From Barnesiella merdipullorum (GTDB lineage: Bacteria > Bacteroidota > Bacteroidia > Bacteroidales > Barnesiellaceae), in the NCBI GenBank assembly GCA_019116365.1, contig DXBT01000032.1, positions 124,001 to 188,000 of the forward strand: a stretch of 64,000 nt of DNA, written 5' to 3'. This document shows, in pieces, positions 16,943-25,422 of the stretch; positions within the stretch are counted from its first letter, which is position 1, and each line of letters starts with the position of its first letter. Under the pieces are notes generated by a model. The model made no database searches. It saw only the letters and a program-made list of their open reading frames with translations, and was not told where the DNA came from. A program made the translations under genes and the position numbers.

Positions 16943-17524
16943 TTAACCTATTTTTATACCCGAGAATCCCATGAAGGCCATGGCCAACAAACCGGCAGTG
17001 ATGAGGGCGATAGGGGTACCTTGCATGGCCTTGGGGATGCGCGAAAGACTCATTTGTTCACGCATACCGGCAAAGATAACGAGGGCCAGTGTAAACCCGA
17101 GAGCGGTCGAGATGGCATAGACCGTGGCTTCGAGAAGGGTCATGTTTTTTTGAATTACAATGAGGGCGACTCCCAGTATCGTACAGTTGGTCGTGATGAG
17201 CGGCAGGAACACGCCTAGGGCCTGATAGAGTGCGGGTGCTATCTTTTTCATGATAATCTCGAGCAATTGTACCAGCGCGGCAATAACCAGGATAAAAACG
17301 ATGGTTTGCATGTAGTTGAGACCAAGAGGCATGAGCAGATAGCTTTGCAGCAGATAGGTCACGATGGTCGAGATGGTCATGACAAACGTAACGGCTGCTC
17401 CCATACCCAGTGCCGAATCGATGCGCTTCGATACTCCCAGGAAGGGACAGATGCCCAAGAATTGCGAGAGTACAATGTTGTTTACAAATATGGCTGTAAT
17501 AAATATCGAAATATAGGTGAGCAT
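16943..17524 (-). CDS. rnfA: Rnf electron transport complex subunit A
   Basis: A 193-residue membrane protein with six hydrophobic segments, matching RnfA/RsxA (VNNIVLSQFLGICPFLGVSKR near residue 14, TNCTILGVAL near 105). With RnfE it forms the membrane core through which electrons and ions move. It follows rnfE by 2 bases and ends the operon. The length equals the family norm. Confidence 0.95.
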   Translation of the reverse strand: MLTYISIFITAIFVNNIVLSQFLGICPFLGVSKRIDSALGMGAAVTFVMTISTIVTYLLQSYLLMPLGLNYMQTIVFILVIAALVQLLEIIMKKIAPALYQALGVFLPLITTNCTILGVALIVIQKNMTLLEATVYAISTALGFTLALVIFAGMREQMSLSRIPKAMQGTPIALITAGLLAMAFMGFSGIKIG

Positions 17525-17526
17525 GG

Positions 17527-18111
17527 TTATCGTGTTTTAAATGTGTGGATGATGGCAATTAAAAATCCCAAAGCGATAAAGGCACCAGGTGCGAGGATAA
17601 AAATAAGCGACCCGTACTCTTCGGGATAGATTGAGAGTCCGAAGATGTGACCTGTACCCAAGAACTCACGCACGCTGCCCAGCAGGGTGAGGGCTACGGT
17701 GAAACCCAACCCGATGCCCAGTCCGTCGAAGAACGACTCGAACGGTGTGTGCTTGGCGGCAAAGGCTTCGGCGCGGCCCAGCAGGATGCAGTTGACGACA
17801 ATCAGCGGGATAAAGAGTCCCAGTGTGGCATACAGCTCGGGCACGTAGGCCTGCATGCAGAGTTGCAGGATAGTCACAAACGTGGCGATGATGACGATGA
17901 AGGCCGGGATGCGCACCTTGTCGGGGATGATGTTTTTGACCATCGAGATGACCACGTTGGAACAGATGAGTACAAACAGGGTCGAGAGTCCCATGCCCAA
18001 ACCGCCCATGGCCGAGGTCGTGGTTCCCAGGGTGGGGCACATACCCAACAGTAATACAAAGGTAGGATTCTCTTTGATGAGTCCGTTCAAAAGAATTTTT
18101 GTCTTATTCAT
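17527..18111 (-). CDS. rnfE: Rnf electron transport complex subunit E
   Basis: A 194-residue, six-segment membrane protein paralogous to RnfA (LLGMCPTLGTTTSAMGGLGMG near residue 20, VVNCILLGRAEAFA near 103). Its start overlaps the rnfG stop by 8 bases. The predicted N-terminus (MNKTKILLNGLIKENPTFV) is the standard one for the family. Confidence 0.95.
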   Translation of the reverse strand: MNKTKILLNGLIKENPTFVLLLGMCPTLGTTTSAMGGLGMGLSTLFVLICSNVVISMVKNIIPDKVRIPAFIVIIATFVTILQLCMQAYVPELYATLGLFIPLIVVNCILLGRAEAFAAKHTPFESFFDGLGIGLGFTVALTLLGSVREFLGTGHIFGLSIYPEEYGSLIFILAPGAFIALGFLIAIIHTFKTR

Positions 18112-18715
18112 GGTCTTCTCCTCCTTTCATTGATTCGGTATAAGCCGTATAGGCTGTGCGCACGGCTCCCAGAAATGCCCGCGAGGTGATTGTGGCCGCG
18201 GTAATGGCATCGATGTCGCCCGAATCTTTTGTGACGTGAAAATTGGTTTCTGCGGGAGATTTCCCGATAATGCTTTGCTTGTTTTTGTCGGTACGGAACC
18301 AGTCGCCCATTTTTGCCCCCAGACCGGGAGTCTCCTGGTGTTTCAGCACCTGATAGTCTTTAATCGTGCCGTCGGCTTCGAACCCGACGATGATGCGAAT
18401 CTCGCCACCATAACCGGTATTGTTGCTGCACTCGACAGCAGCTCCAGCCAGTTTGCCATCCTTCTTGGCCGGGTATATGGTAGTCTCGGTCTCGCCAAAT
18501 TCGTTGTGTACGGTGTAGGTCAGTTGCTCGTCAATCGGCGAGTTGTCATAGGCGGGCAGTACTTGTTGTATGGCTTTTTCGCGGCTGGCTTTTTCGGCCT
18601 TGGCTATGGGCTCTTCGGTCAACTGGTTGGTATATCCCAGCAGACCGCCGGCAATGGCCGTGATGAGCGTGAGCGACCACAGCATATTCCAAAATGTAGA
18701 ATCTTTTTTCCTCAT
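18104..18715 (-). CDS. rnfG: Rnf electron transport complex subunit G (covalent flavin subunit)
   Basis: A 203-residue protein with one N-terminal membrane segment (~10-28) and a periplasmic FMN-binding domain. The flavin attachment motif appears as ITAATIT with Thr175 the likely FMN-phosphoester site; this is the TAAT version of the usual SGAT. It accepts electrons inside the Rnf chain. It lies 2 bases after rnfD and overlaps rnfE. Confidence 0.93.
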   Translation of the reverse strand: MRKKDSTFWNMLWSLTLITAIAGGLLGYTNQLTEEPIAKAEKASREKAIQQVLPAYDNSPIDEQLTYTVHNEFGETETTIYPAKKDGKLAGAAVECSNNTGYGGEIRIIVGFEADGTIKDYQVLKHQETPGLGAKMGDWFRTDKNKQSIIGKSPAETNFHVTKDSGDIDAITAATITSRAFLGAVRTAYTAYTESMKGGEDHE

Positions 18716-18717
18716 GG

Positions 18718-19713
18718 CTAAGCTCTCCCGAAACGTTTAGGTTTGATGTAATTATTGATGAGCGGGGTAAACGCATTCATGATGAGTATGGCAAACGATA
18801 CGCCCTCGGGATAGCCGCCCCATTGACGGATAACGACGGTGAGGATACCAATTCCTATGCCATAGACAATCATACCCTTGGAGGTCATGGGCGAAGTCAC
18901 ATAGTCGGTAGCCATGTAGATGGCCCCCAGCAGGAGACCGCCCGAGAGCAGCTGGATAAGCGCGAAGTCGAAAGCGTGTTGCCAGGCTCCCGTTGTTTGC
19001 GAGGCGCTCAACTCTTCGCCCAATCCCAATGCAAAGCTGAACACGAATACGGTAGCGAGAATCGACACGGGAATGTGCCAGCTGATGATGCGGCGGTAGA
19101 GCAGGAAGGCAAATCCGATGAGCAGGGCGATGGCTCCCACCTCGCCCAGGCTACCGCCCTGGTTGCCAATCCACAGGTCTGAGATGTTTACCTGACTTAC
19201 CCACTGGCTACCTTCTTCCTTCAACTTGGAGAGTAGTGTGGCACCGGTCTCGGCATCGGTATAGCTCCACCGCGAAACAGCCGGCAACGGCCACTGTGTC
19301 ATATAGGTGGGGAAGGAGATGAGCAGGAATACTCGACCCACCAGGGCCGGGTTGAAAAGGTTGTTGCCCAGTCCGCCGAATGCCATCTTGGCAATGCCGA
19401 TTGCTACCACCGAGCCGATGATGACAATCCAAATGGGCAGGTTGGAAGGCAGGTTGAAACCCAAAAGCAAACCGGTGAGGATGGCCGAACCATCGCCAAC
19501 GGTGGGTTTCACCTTGAGCAGATACTTTTGAATGAGATATTCGGCGACGATACACGAGAGTATCGACGTGAGTGTGACGATTAAGGCTCCGACTCCAAAG
19601 AAATAGAGCGATACAGCGAAAGCCGGCAACAGGGCGATGATAACGCTGTACATACATTGCGAGGCCGATAGGCGGCCGTGTATGTGAGGAGCAGGTGATA
19701 CGGTTAGTTCCAT
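18718..19713 (-). CDS. rnfD: Rnf electron transport complex subunit D
   Basis: A 331-residue membrane protein with many hydrophobic segments, of the NqrB/RnfD family. The region ATDYVTSPMTSKG near residue 270 holds the flavin-linked threonine motif of the family. It spans the inner membrane and passes electrons between the RnfC/B side and RnfG. It lies 15 bases after rnfC. Confidence 0.94.
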   Translation of the reverse strand: MELTVSPAPHIHGRLSASQCMYSVIIALLPAFAVSLYFFGVGALIVTLTSILSCIVAEYLIQKYLLKVKPTVGDGSAILTGLLLGFNLPSNLPIWIVIIGSVVAIGIAKMAFGGLGNNLFNPALVGRVFLLISFPTYMTQWPLPAVSRWSYTDAETGATLLSKLKEEGSQWVSQVNISDLWIGNQGGSLGEVGAIALLIGFAFLLYRRIISWHIPVSILATVFVFSFALGLGEELSASQTTGAWQHAFDFALIQLLSGGLLLGAIYMATDYVTSPMTSKGMIVYGIGIGILTVVIRQWGGYPEGVSFAILIMNAFTPLINNYIKPKRFGRA

Positions 19714-19728
19714 TTCGAAAAGAGTAGA

Positions 19729-21063
19729 TTATGATTGTTTTCTGGATCGTATAATTCGGTTTACCGCATTTTTTCCGATGCGGATGAAGTCGAGGATGGG
19801 TCGGTTCGACGGGCAACTGTAGGCACAGCAACCACACTCCAGGCAGGAGGTGATGAGCTCTTTCTCGGCGCGGTCGTACAGGTGATTCTCCGACAGTTTG
19901 GCCAGCAGGAAAGGCTCGAGCCCCATGGGACAGGCCTCTACACATTTACCGCACCGTATGCAGGGATTTATTGCACCGCGGTGGGCATGCTCTTCGTCGA
20001 GAATCAAGATACCCGAGCAACCCTTGCCGATGGGCGAGTCGAGGTTCGAAACGGCTTTACCCATCATGGGACCACCCAGTATGACTTTGGCACAGTCTTG
20101 GGGCAGGCCGCCGGCTATATCGATGAGTTCGCGCATCGACATACCCAGCCGCACCCGGTAATTCCCCGGCTTGGCTATGTGGTCGCCCGTAACCGTGACC
20201 ACACGATCGACGAGCGGTTTGTTTTTCTGTATGGCTTCATAGACGGCAAAGGCGGTGCCCACGTTTTGGACGATGGCTCCGGTCGATACGGGCAGGGCCC
20301 CGTTGGCTACCTGCTTGTGCAGAATGGCGTCGATGAGCTGTTTCTCGCCGCCTTGTGGGTAGCGGGTGCGCAGCGGTACGATGGTGATGCCGGGATAGCG
20401 GGCCGCATGTTGCTCGAGCAGGGCGATGGCATCGGGTTTGTTGTTTTCGATGCCGATATAGGTCTGCTCCACGCCGATGGCTTTCATGAGGATGCGACAG
20501 CCCACCAGAATTTGGTCGGGCGACTCGAGCATGAGGGCGTGGTCGTCGGTCAAGTAGGGTTCACACTCGGTAGCGTTCACAATGAGGACCGTAGGTTTGA
20601 ACTCTTTGGGCGGAGTCAGTTTTACATGGGTAGGGAAGGTAGCGCCCCCCAATCCCACGATACCGGCCTGGGCTATCTTTTGTATAATTTCTTGAGGCGA
20701 TAGGGTAATCTCTTCTTTGAGTTCGGGAGAGCGGTCAATTGTCTCTTCCCACTCGTCGCCTTCGGTATCGATGACGATGGTGGTGGCATACTGTCCAAAG
20801 GCGTTGGCGGTTTTATCGACCTTCGAGACGGTGCCCGATACTGGCGAATGGATATTGGCCGAGACGAATCCGCTGGCTTCGGCGATGAGTGTGCCCACCT
20901 TTACGGTGTCGCCTTTCTTGACAATACAATTGGCCGGAGCCCCAATATGCTGGTTGAGCATGATGGACACCTGCTTGGGTATGGCGACCGGAGTCACGGG
21001 GCAGTGGGCCGTGAGTTTATGTTCGTTGGGGTGTATGCCTCCTATGCGAAATGTTTTTAACAT
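19729..21063 (-). CDS. rnfC: Rnf electron transport complex subunit C
   Basis: A 444-residue peripheral subunit. It has the N-terminal RnfC barrel-sandwich region (LTAHCPVTPVAIPKQVSIML), the NADH/FMN-binding domain with GLGGATFPTHVKL (~155), the SLBB segment, and two 4Fe-4S motifs CIRCGKCVEACP and CLECGCCAYSCP in the last 90 residues. It is the NAD+-reducing end of the complex. Its start overlaps the rnfB stop by 7 bases. Confidence 0.95.
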   Translation of the reverse strand: MLKTFRIGGIHPNEHKLTAHCPVTPVAIPKQVSIMLNQHIGAPANCIVKKGDTVKVGTLIAEASGFVSANIHSPVSGTVSKVDKTANAFGQYATTIVIDTEGDEWEETIDRSPELKEEITLSPQEIIQKIAQAGIVGLGGATFPTHVKLTPPKEFKPTVLIVNATECEPYLTDDHALMLESPDQILVGCRILMKAIGVEQTYIGIENNKPDAIALLEQHAARYPGITIVPLRTRYPQGGEKQLIDAILHKQVANGALPVSTGAIVQNVGTAFAVYEAIQKNKPLVDRVVTVTGDHIAKPGNYRVRLGMSMRELIDIAGGLPQDCAKVILGGPMMGKAVSNLDSPIGKGCSGILILDEEHAHRGAINPCIRCGKCVEACPMGLEPFLLAKLSENHLYDRAEKELITSCLECGCCAYSCPSNRPILDFIRIGKNAVNRIIRSRKQS

Positions 21064-21902
21064 ATGGCAGATTCCTTTTCGTTAATTGAAATATTCTCTT
21101 TGGCAGATTCATTCACCACGTGTATGGCGTGGGTGGGACATCCTGCTACACAAGCTTGGCACGAGAGGCAGAGGCTGTCGTCGATGTAGGCCAGATTGTC
21201 GGTGATCGTAATGGCTCCGTTGGGGCAGCTCTTGGCACATTTGCCGCAACCGATGCAGGCAACCGAGCACACCTTGCGGGCAATGATGCCTTTGTCGCGG
21301 TTGTTGCAGGCAACAAAAACACGGGGTTCCTGTCTCTTGCGCAACTCGATGATGTTGCGGGGGCAGGCTTTTACACAGGAGCCGCAGGCGATGCAGATGT
21401 TGGGATCGACATAGGGTAACCGGGTAATCGGGTCCATGGTGATGCCCCCGAAATCGCAGGCTGCCGCACAGTCGCCTTCGCCCAGGCAGCCATAGTTGCA
21501 GTTACTCTCGCCCGAGTAGAGGGCAGCGACAACTGCACAGCTGTGGGCCCCTTCGTAATGGCTGGTTTGGGGTCGGTTTTCACACGAGCCGTTGCATCGC
21601 ACCACGGCAATGCGAGGTGCCTGTTCTACGGCCTGCATCCCCAGGATAGGGGCAATCTTCTGCATGACAGCATTGCCTCCCACGGGGCACAACAGATTGT
21701 CGAGCGAGGTGGCTTTTACACATTGTTCCGCAAAGTTGCGACAGCCGGCGAAGCCGCAGCCGCCGCAGTTGGCTCCCGGCAGAATCGACTCGATTTCGTC
21801 GATACGCGAGTCTTCCTCTACATGGAACTTGCGGGAGATGACGTAAAGCAGCGTCGCACTGACCAATCCGATAATACTTAATATGATGATCGATGTTACC
21901 AT
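21057..21902 (-). CDS. rnfB: Rnf electron transport complex subunit B (ferredoxin-accepting)
   Basis: A 281-residue protein: one N-terminal membrane segment (~1-20), the RnfB-specific four-cysteine domain (GANCGGCGFAGC near 45-56), a middle cysteine-rich part, and two or more 4Fe-4S motifs (CIACGSCVKACP, CIGCGKCAKSCP, CLSCQACVAGCP). It takes electrons from reduced ferredoxin and passes them toward RnfC and the membrane subunits. It has more clusters than the E. coli RsxB, as is usual in Bacteroidota and Clostridia. It lies 3 bases after the RseC-family gene and overlaps rnfC. Confidence 0.94.
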   Translation of the reverse strand: MVTSIIILSIIGLVSATLLYVISRKFHVEEDSRIDEIESILPGANCGGCGFAGCRNFAEQCVKATSLDNLLCPVGGNAVMQKIAPILGMQAVEQAPRIAVVRCNGSCENRPQTSHYEGAHSCAVVAALYSGESNCNYGCLGEGDCAAACDFGGITMDPITRLPYVDPNICIACGSCVKACPRNIIELRKRQEPRVFVACNNRDKGIIARKVCSVACIGCGKCAKSCPNGAITITDNLAYIDDSLCLSCQACVAGCPTHAIHVVNESAKENISINEKESAIC

Positions 21903-21905
21903 AAG

Positions 21906-22364
21906 TTATAAGACAAATGTTTGTTTCAAGAAGAATGTAATTTGTTTTTTCAATCGGTCGCGGTACCGGTAGAGTATCGCATAATAGAGAACGGGAACCA
22001 GCAAGGCACAGAGTCCCGTGACGAGTTCGCCGGCGTGGCACAGGGTAGTGACAACGAGCGAGAGGATAATGAGCAAGAGCGGTAGTATGGCGGTGAACCA
22101 AAGTGCCCGGTAACCAGCCTTCGTGGCAAGGGTTACCACCACCTTTTGACCTATCTGTACGGGGGTATCGGGTTTCTCGACCTCAATGATTTTTTCTTTC
22201 TGCTCGGCAGTGGCACACACCGAGGCGGCATGGCAGCCGACACAGGCCGACTGTTGCAAAATGCGCACCAGGATGTGCGATTCGGTAATGCCCGTTACAA
22301 TACCTTCGTGTTCTATATCATCGGGTTGTTTCATGCCATCGACGCTTTTCATGTGATTTTTCAA
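21906..22364 (-). CDS. RseC/SoxR-reducing-system family membrane protein
   Basis: A 152-residue protein with an N-terminal cysteine-bearing region (CVGCHAASVC around residue 40), a beta-barrel-like stretch (QIGQKVVVTL) and two membrane segments (~87-130), matching the RseC family. In E. coli RseC is associated with the Rsx (Rnf homologue) SoxR-reducing system; in Bacteroidota it habitually heads the rnf operon, as here, 3 bases before rnfB. Alternative starts are Met5 (22352) and Met11 (22334). Confidence 0.88.
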   Translation of the reverse strand: MKNHMKSVDGMKQPDDIEHEGIVTGITESHILVRILQQSACVGCHAASVCATAEQKEKIIEVEKPDTPVQIGQKVVVTLATKAGYRALWFTAILPLLLIILSLVVTTLCHAGELVTGLCALLVPVLYYAILYRYRDRLKKQITFFLKQTFVL

Positions 22365-22395
22365 TCCACTTCACTCTCTTGTTTTTCACAGGCCT

Positions 22396-22431
22396 GTTGC
22401 ATAGGCGGGATGGACCATCCCCTCAAGCAAC
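22396..22431 (-). other. Hairpin in the gap before the RseC/rnf operon
   Basis: An outer 5-bp stem (22396-22400 with 22427-22431) and an inner 6-bp stem (22407-22412 with 22416-22421) with a 3-base loop. It lies between the binding-protein stop and the RseC start, on the same strand. It has no T-tail, so it may be an attenuator, a processing site or chance. Confidence 0.3.
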
Positions 22432-22465
22432 GGTCTTCTCTCTTTCTTGCGGCTGCGATATTTCG

Positions 22466-23281
22466 TCAGAAATAGGAGTCGTATAGTTTTTTGTACCGAT
22501 CCTCTTTTTGAATATCGGTAATCCATTTATTCATGCTGTCGAGCAATATCGAGTCGTTTTTACGCAGCGCCCACGACTGGAACTGGGTGAAACTGATGTC
22601 GGTATTGCAGTCGAGTTGAGGATAGTCTTTGCTCATTTGTTGGGCGATCGCCTTGTCGCATACGGCAAACTCTATTTCGCCGGTAGCCACCATCATGATG
22701 AGCTGTTCGGCTCCATAGGTCTCTTCTTCGTGTATGTATATGGTGTCGCCAATTTCACGTGCCAGATTGTTGATGCGCAGTCGGGTGGGGGCATCGCTCA
22801 CGATGTAGAGTGTTTTCCCGGCCAGGTCGAGCTGGTTGCGAATGAGTTCTTTCCCTTCGCCCTCTTCCTTGCGCTGTACCAGCACCTGTCTGTTCAGCTG
22901 GATGGGAACGGTGAAGGCCAGCTCTTCTTTAATCTCCGAGGTGACGGGCAACTGACGGGCAATGATGTCGTACCGGCCCTCTTCCAGGCCATCGATACTT
23001 TTGCTCAAGTTTACCTCGGGGGTTATCTCGATGGCGAGTCCGCTACGCTCGCCTATCATGCGGGCCAGTTCGTAATCAAATCCCGAGAGGCTGTCGCCTT
23101 GCAGGTAGTAGGAGAGTGGAGTATAATCGGTAACGATGCGAAGTACCCCAGAGTTTTCAATCTCTTCGAAACTGCGGGGATGATATGTCGAGTGATTCTT
23201 GGGGCGAAGCCATACCATGATTCCAACTACGATAATCAGCAGGGCGATATAGACGAACAGGTGTTGCTTGAGTTTCTTCAT
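22466..23281 (-). CDS. Membrane-anchored solute-binding-domain protein (SBP_bac_3 type)
   Basis: A 271-residue protein with an uncleaved-looking N-terminal anchor (residues ~9-26, FVYIALLIIVVGIMVWL, no lipobox) and a complete periplasmic binding domain of the amino-acid/MltF type (GVLRIVTDYTPLSYYL, then GFDYELARMIGERSGL and GRYDIIARQLPVTSE). It looks like the sensor half of MltF without the lytic transglycosylase half. No ABC permease or ATPase gene lies nearby. It starts 6 bases after the porin gene and is probably cotranscribed with it. Confidence 0.8.
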   Translation of the reverse strand: MKKLKQHLFVYIALLIIVVGIMVWLRPKNHSTYHPRSFEEIENSGVLRIVTDYTPLSYYLQGDSLSGFDYELARMIGERSGLAIEITPEVNLSKSIDGLEEGRYDIIARQLPVTSEIKEELAFTVPIQLNRQVLVQRKEEGEGKELIRNQLDLAGKTLYIVSDAPTRLRINNLAREIGDTIYIHEEETYGAEQLIMMVATGEIEFAVCDKAIAQQMSKDYPQLDCNTDISFTQFQSWALRKNDSILLDSMNKWITDIQKEDRYKKLYDSYF

Positions 23282-23287
23282 ATGCGC

Positions 23288-25246
23288 TTAGTTGGAAAAA
23301 TCGATCGACAATCCCATTTGAAACATCCTGGGGTTTAACGGATAGTGAGGCAGCGAGAAATAGTTGTTGCCGCCAAATACCCCCTGGTTTACATGCGACA
23401 TCATCACAAAGAAGTGGGTTTGCTTCAGCTTCATGTTGATATAGGCATTCATGAAGGGGTAGTTTCCTACCTCTATCTGGTCTTGGGTATGGAAGGTGAG
23501 AGTGGCCGGCTGGAAGGTTTCGCTTTTGTATTTGGTGTAGTAGCGACAATCGGCACCCAATTGTACATGCAATACTTTGGCAATGCGGAAGCGCAGGTAC
23601 AGATTGCTATATACGCTCAGTTCGGGCAGGGGAATAATCGAGGGCTTGCTCGTTTTTTGATAGACCACCTCGTTTTCCCAATTGAGAATACCAAGCCTGA
23701 AATTCTGATTGAGACGGGCGTGGAATACTTGAATAATCGAGCCCTCTTGTTGTGGCAAACAGTTGTTGTCGAAATAGATATAGTTTTGTATGTTCTCGAT
23801 ACCTACATTCAGTTTGGTTCCCCAGCGTTTTACGCTGAATTCGCCACCTACCCGCATGCGCCGGGTCTTCCCGAAGTTGTTGTTCCACATGAAGTGGTTG
23901 GAGTAATATCTTTTGTAGAAGTATGATGGCTCGGTGTTTTTGAAGAATCCGTAGGCTTTCAGTTGCACGGTATCTTTCCAGATTCTGAACCGACTGCGCA
24001 CATCGGCCGTGACGTCGATGTCGCCAATTACCGAGCCGGCCAGTCCGAACTTCCCATTTACGTTGTAGGTGAGCAGTTCACCTTTTTGTTTCGACAGCTC
24101 GCCGCCTACCCATAACAGATTTTCGCTATGGTTGCGTGGAATGGACATGTCGGGACGAGGAGTAAGACCCTCGATTACCGTTCCGGCCGTGAGGGTATCG
24201 CGCGGCATGGTGTAGTGCCTGTATTCATAGGTAGCGTAGGCTGCCAGTCCCATCTTGGCATATTTGTTGAAACCCTCGAGCAGCGATATTCCCACGGTGT
24301 TCCGTAACGATTGATAGCTGGTGATTTCGTTGGTACCGCCCAGACTCATGTAGGTATTGGCAAAGTAGGTGGTGTCTTCGGTCGCCGACTGGTTGACAAA
24401 CCGGTGCTTGTTGGCATTGTATTCGATTGTGTGGATGATGCTGGTCACCGGGATAAAGGTGCGTATCACGGTAGTGTCTTGCTGCTCTTCCTGATAAAAA
24501 CCAAATTTGTATCGTTGAGTGGCATAGTATTCTTGACCGCGGATGCGGTTGTAGGCATCGCTCAGGTTGGTAGGGATAGTTTGGGTATCGACACTTGATT
24601 GTCCCCCCTGTACCTCCTCTGGGTTGAGTATGTAGGTGTCGTCGCTGATACCCCCGTTTTCCTGATTGACAAAGTTGTAGGTATTGAGGAAAAACTGGAT
24701 GTCGTAACGGTCGCCCAGGTAACTGCCGAAGATGCTATATGCCAGGTCTTTGGTCGCCTGGTGCTGGTAGTGTCCTCGTGATAGAATGTAGTTCACGCTA
24801 CCCCCAAGGGCCAGTTTGGGATTAATGTTTCCTGAGAAGAGTGCTTTCAAGTCGTCCTGGGCCGTCTGTTTCGAACCACCGGTAAGGTAGGCCAGCTGTG
24901 TGAACGGGATGTGGGTGTTGTAGAATTTCCACGTCGAGGCAGTCTGTATCCAATGGCTGAATGGATCTTTGAAGATAAACTCCGAAGGAATATCCCGGTC
25001 GAAGAATATTTTGGAGAAGGCAGCTCCTCCCAGATTGCCCGTTGTACCGTAGGCTGTTGCGTAGCTCGAGGGTATGTCAGTGCTGTAAAAATTGTGCATG
25101 AGAGTATCCATGGGAACATCATAACGCAAACCTAAGGGCTGGGTGATGCTCCAGGCATAGGGTGGAGGTACGTCTTGTTTTTTCTTGGCTTGCACAGCAA
25201 GCATGCAGAAAAACGAGAGTAATATGATGATGCCAACCTTTCTCAT
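23288..25246 (-). CDS. Putative outer-membrane porin (Porin_10 family)
   Basis: A 652-residue outer-membrane beta-barrel protein of the Bacteroidota Porin_10 family, with a signal peptide (MRKVGIIILLSFFCMLAVQA) followed by alternating aromatic/polar strands to the C-terminus (FQMGLSIDFSN). The start at 25246 rests on the signal peptide and on a perfect promoter just in front; the longer frame to 25360 would put the promoter inside the gene. The -7 box ends only 7 bases before the ATG, so the transcript is probably leaderless or nearly so. The following gene (binding-domain protein) is 6 bases away. Confidence 0.88.
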   Translation of the reverse strand: MRKVGIIILLSFFCMLAVQAKKKQDVPPPYAWSITQPLGLRYDVPMDTLMHNFYSTDIPSSYATAYGTTGNLGGAAFSKIFFDRDIPSEFIFKDPFSHWIQTASTWKFYNTHIPFTQLAYLTGGSKQTAQDDLKALFSGNINPKLALGGSVNYILSRGHYQHQATKDLAYSIFGSYLGDRYDIQFFLNTYNFVNQENGGISDDTYILNPEEVQGGQSSVDTQTIPTNLSDAYNRIRGQEYYATQRYKFGFYQEEQQDTTVIRTFIPVTSIIHTIEYNANKHRFVNQSATEDTTYFANTYMSLGGTNEITSYQSLRNTVGISLLEGFNKYAKMGLAAYATYEYRHYTMPRDTLTAGTVIEGLTPRPDMSIPRNHSENLLWVGGELSKQKGELLTYNVNGKFGLAGSVIGDIDVTADVRSRFRIWKDTVQLKAYGFFKNTEPSYFYKRYYSNHFMWNNNFGKTRRMRVGGEFSVKRWGTKLNVGIENIQNYIYFDNNCLPQQEGSIIQVFHARLNQNFRLGILNWENEVVYQKTSKPSIIPLPELSVYSNLYLRFRIAKVLHVQLGADCRYYTKYKSETFQPATLTFHTQDQIEVGNYPFMNAYINMKLKQTHFFVMMSHVNQGVFGGNNYFSLPHYPLNPRMFQMGLSIDFSN

Positions 25247-25253
25247 GGGTTTG

Positions 25254-25285
25254 CAAAGATAATGAAAGGTGAGCGGAGAGTCAAA
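25254..25285 (-). promoter_or_regulatory. Promoter of the porin gene
   Basis: On the minus strand TTTG (25282-25285), a 20-base spacer and TATCTTTG (25254-25261). The match to consensus is exact. Only 7 bases separate it from the ATG at 25246. Confidence 0.78.
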
Positions 25286-25422
25286 AGAAAAACCGAGTTT
25301 TTCGATTGGACTGTCCCGAACCGCCTCCTTTCTTTTGAAAAGATACGAAAGGATACACAATGCGGCTTATGAAACCTGAATGTTCGAGATTCCATACGAG
25401 GTTGCCTTTGGGTGCACTACGT

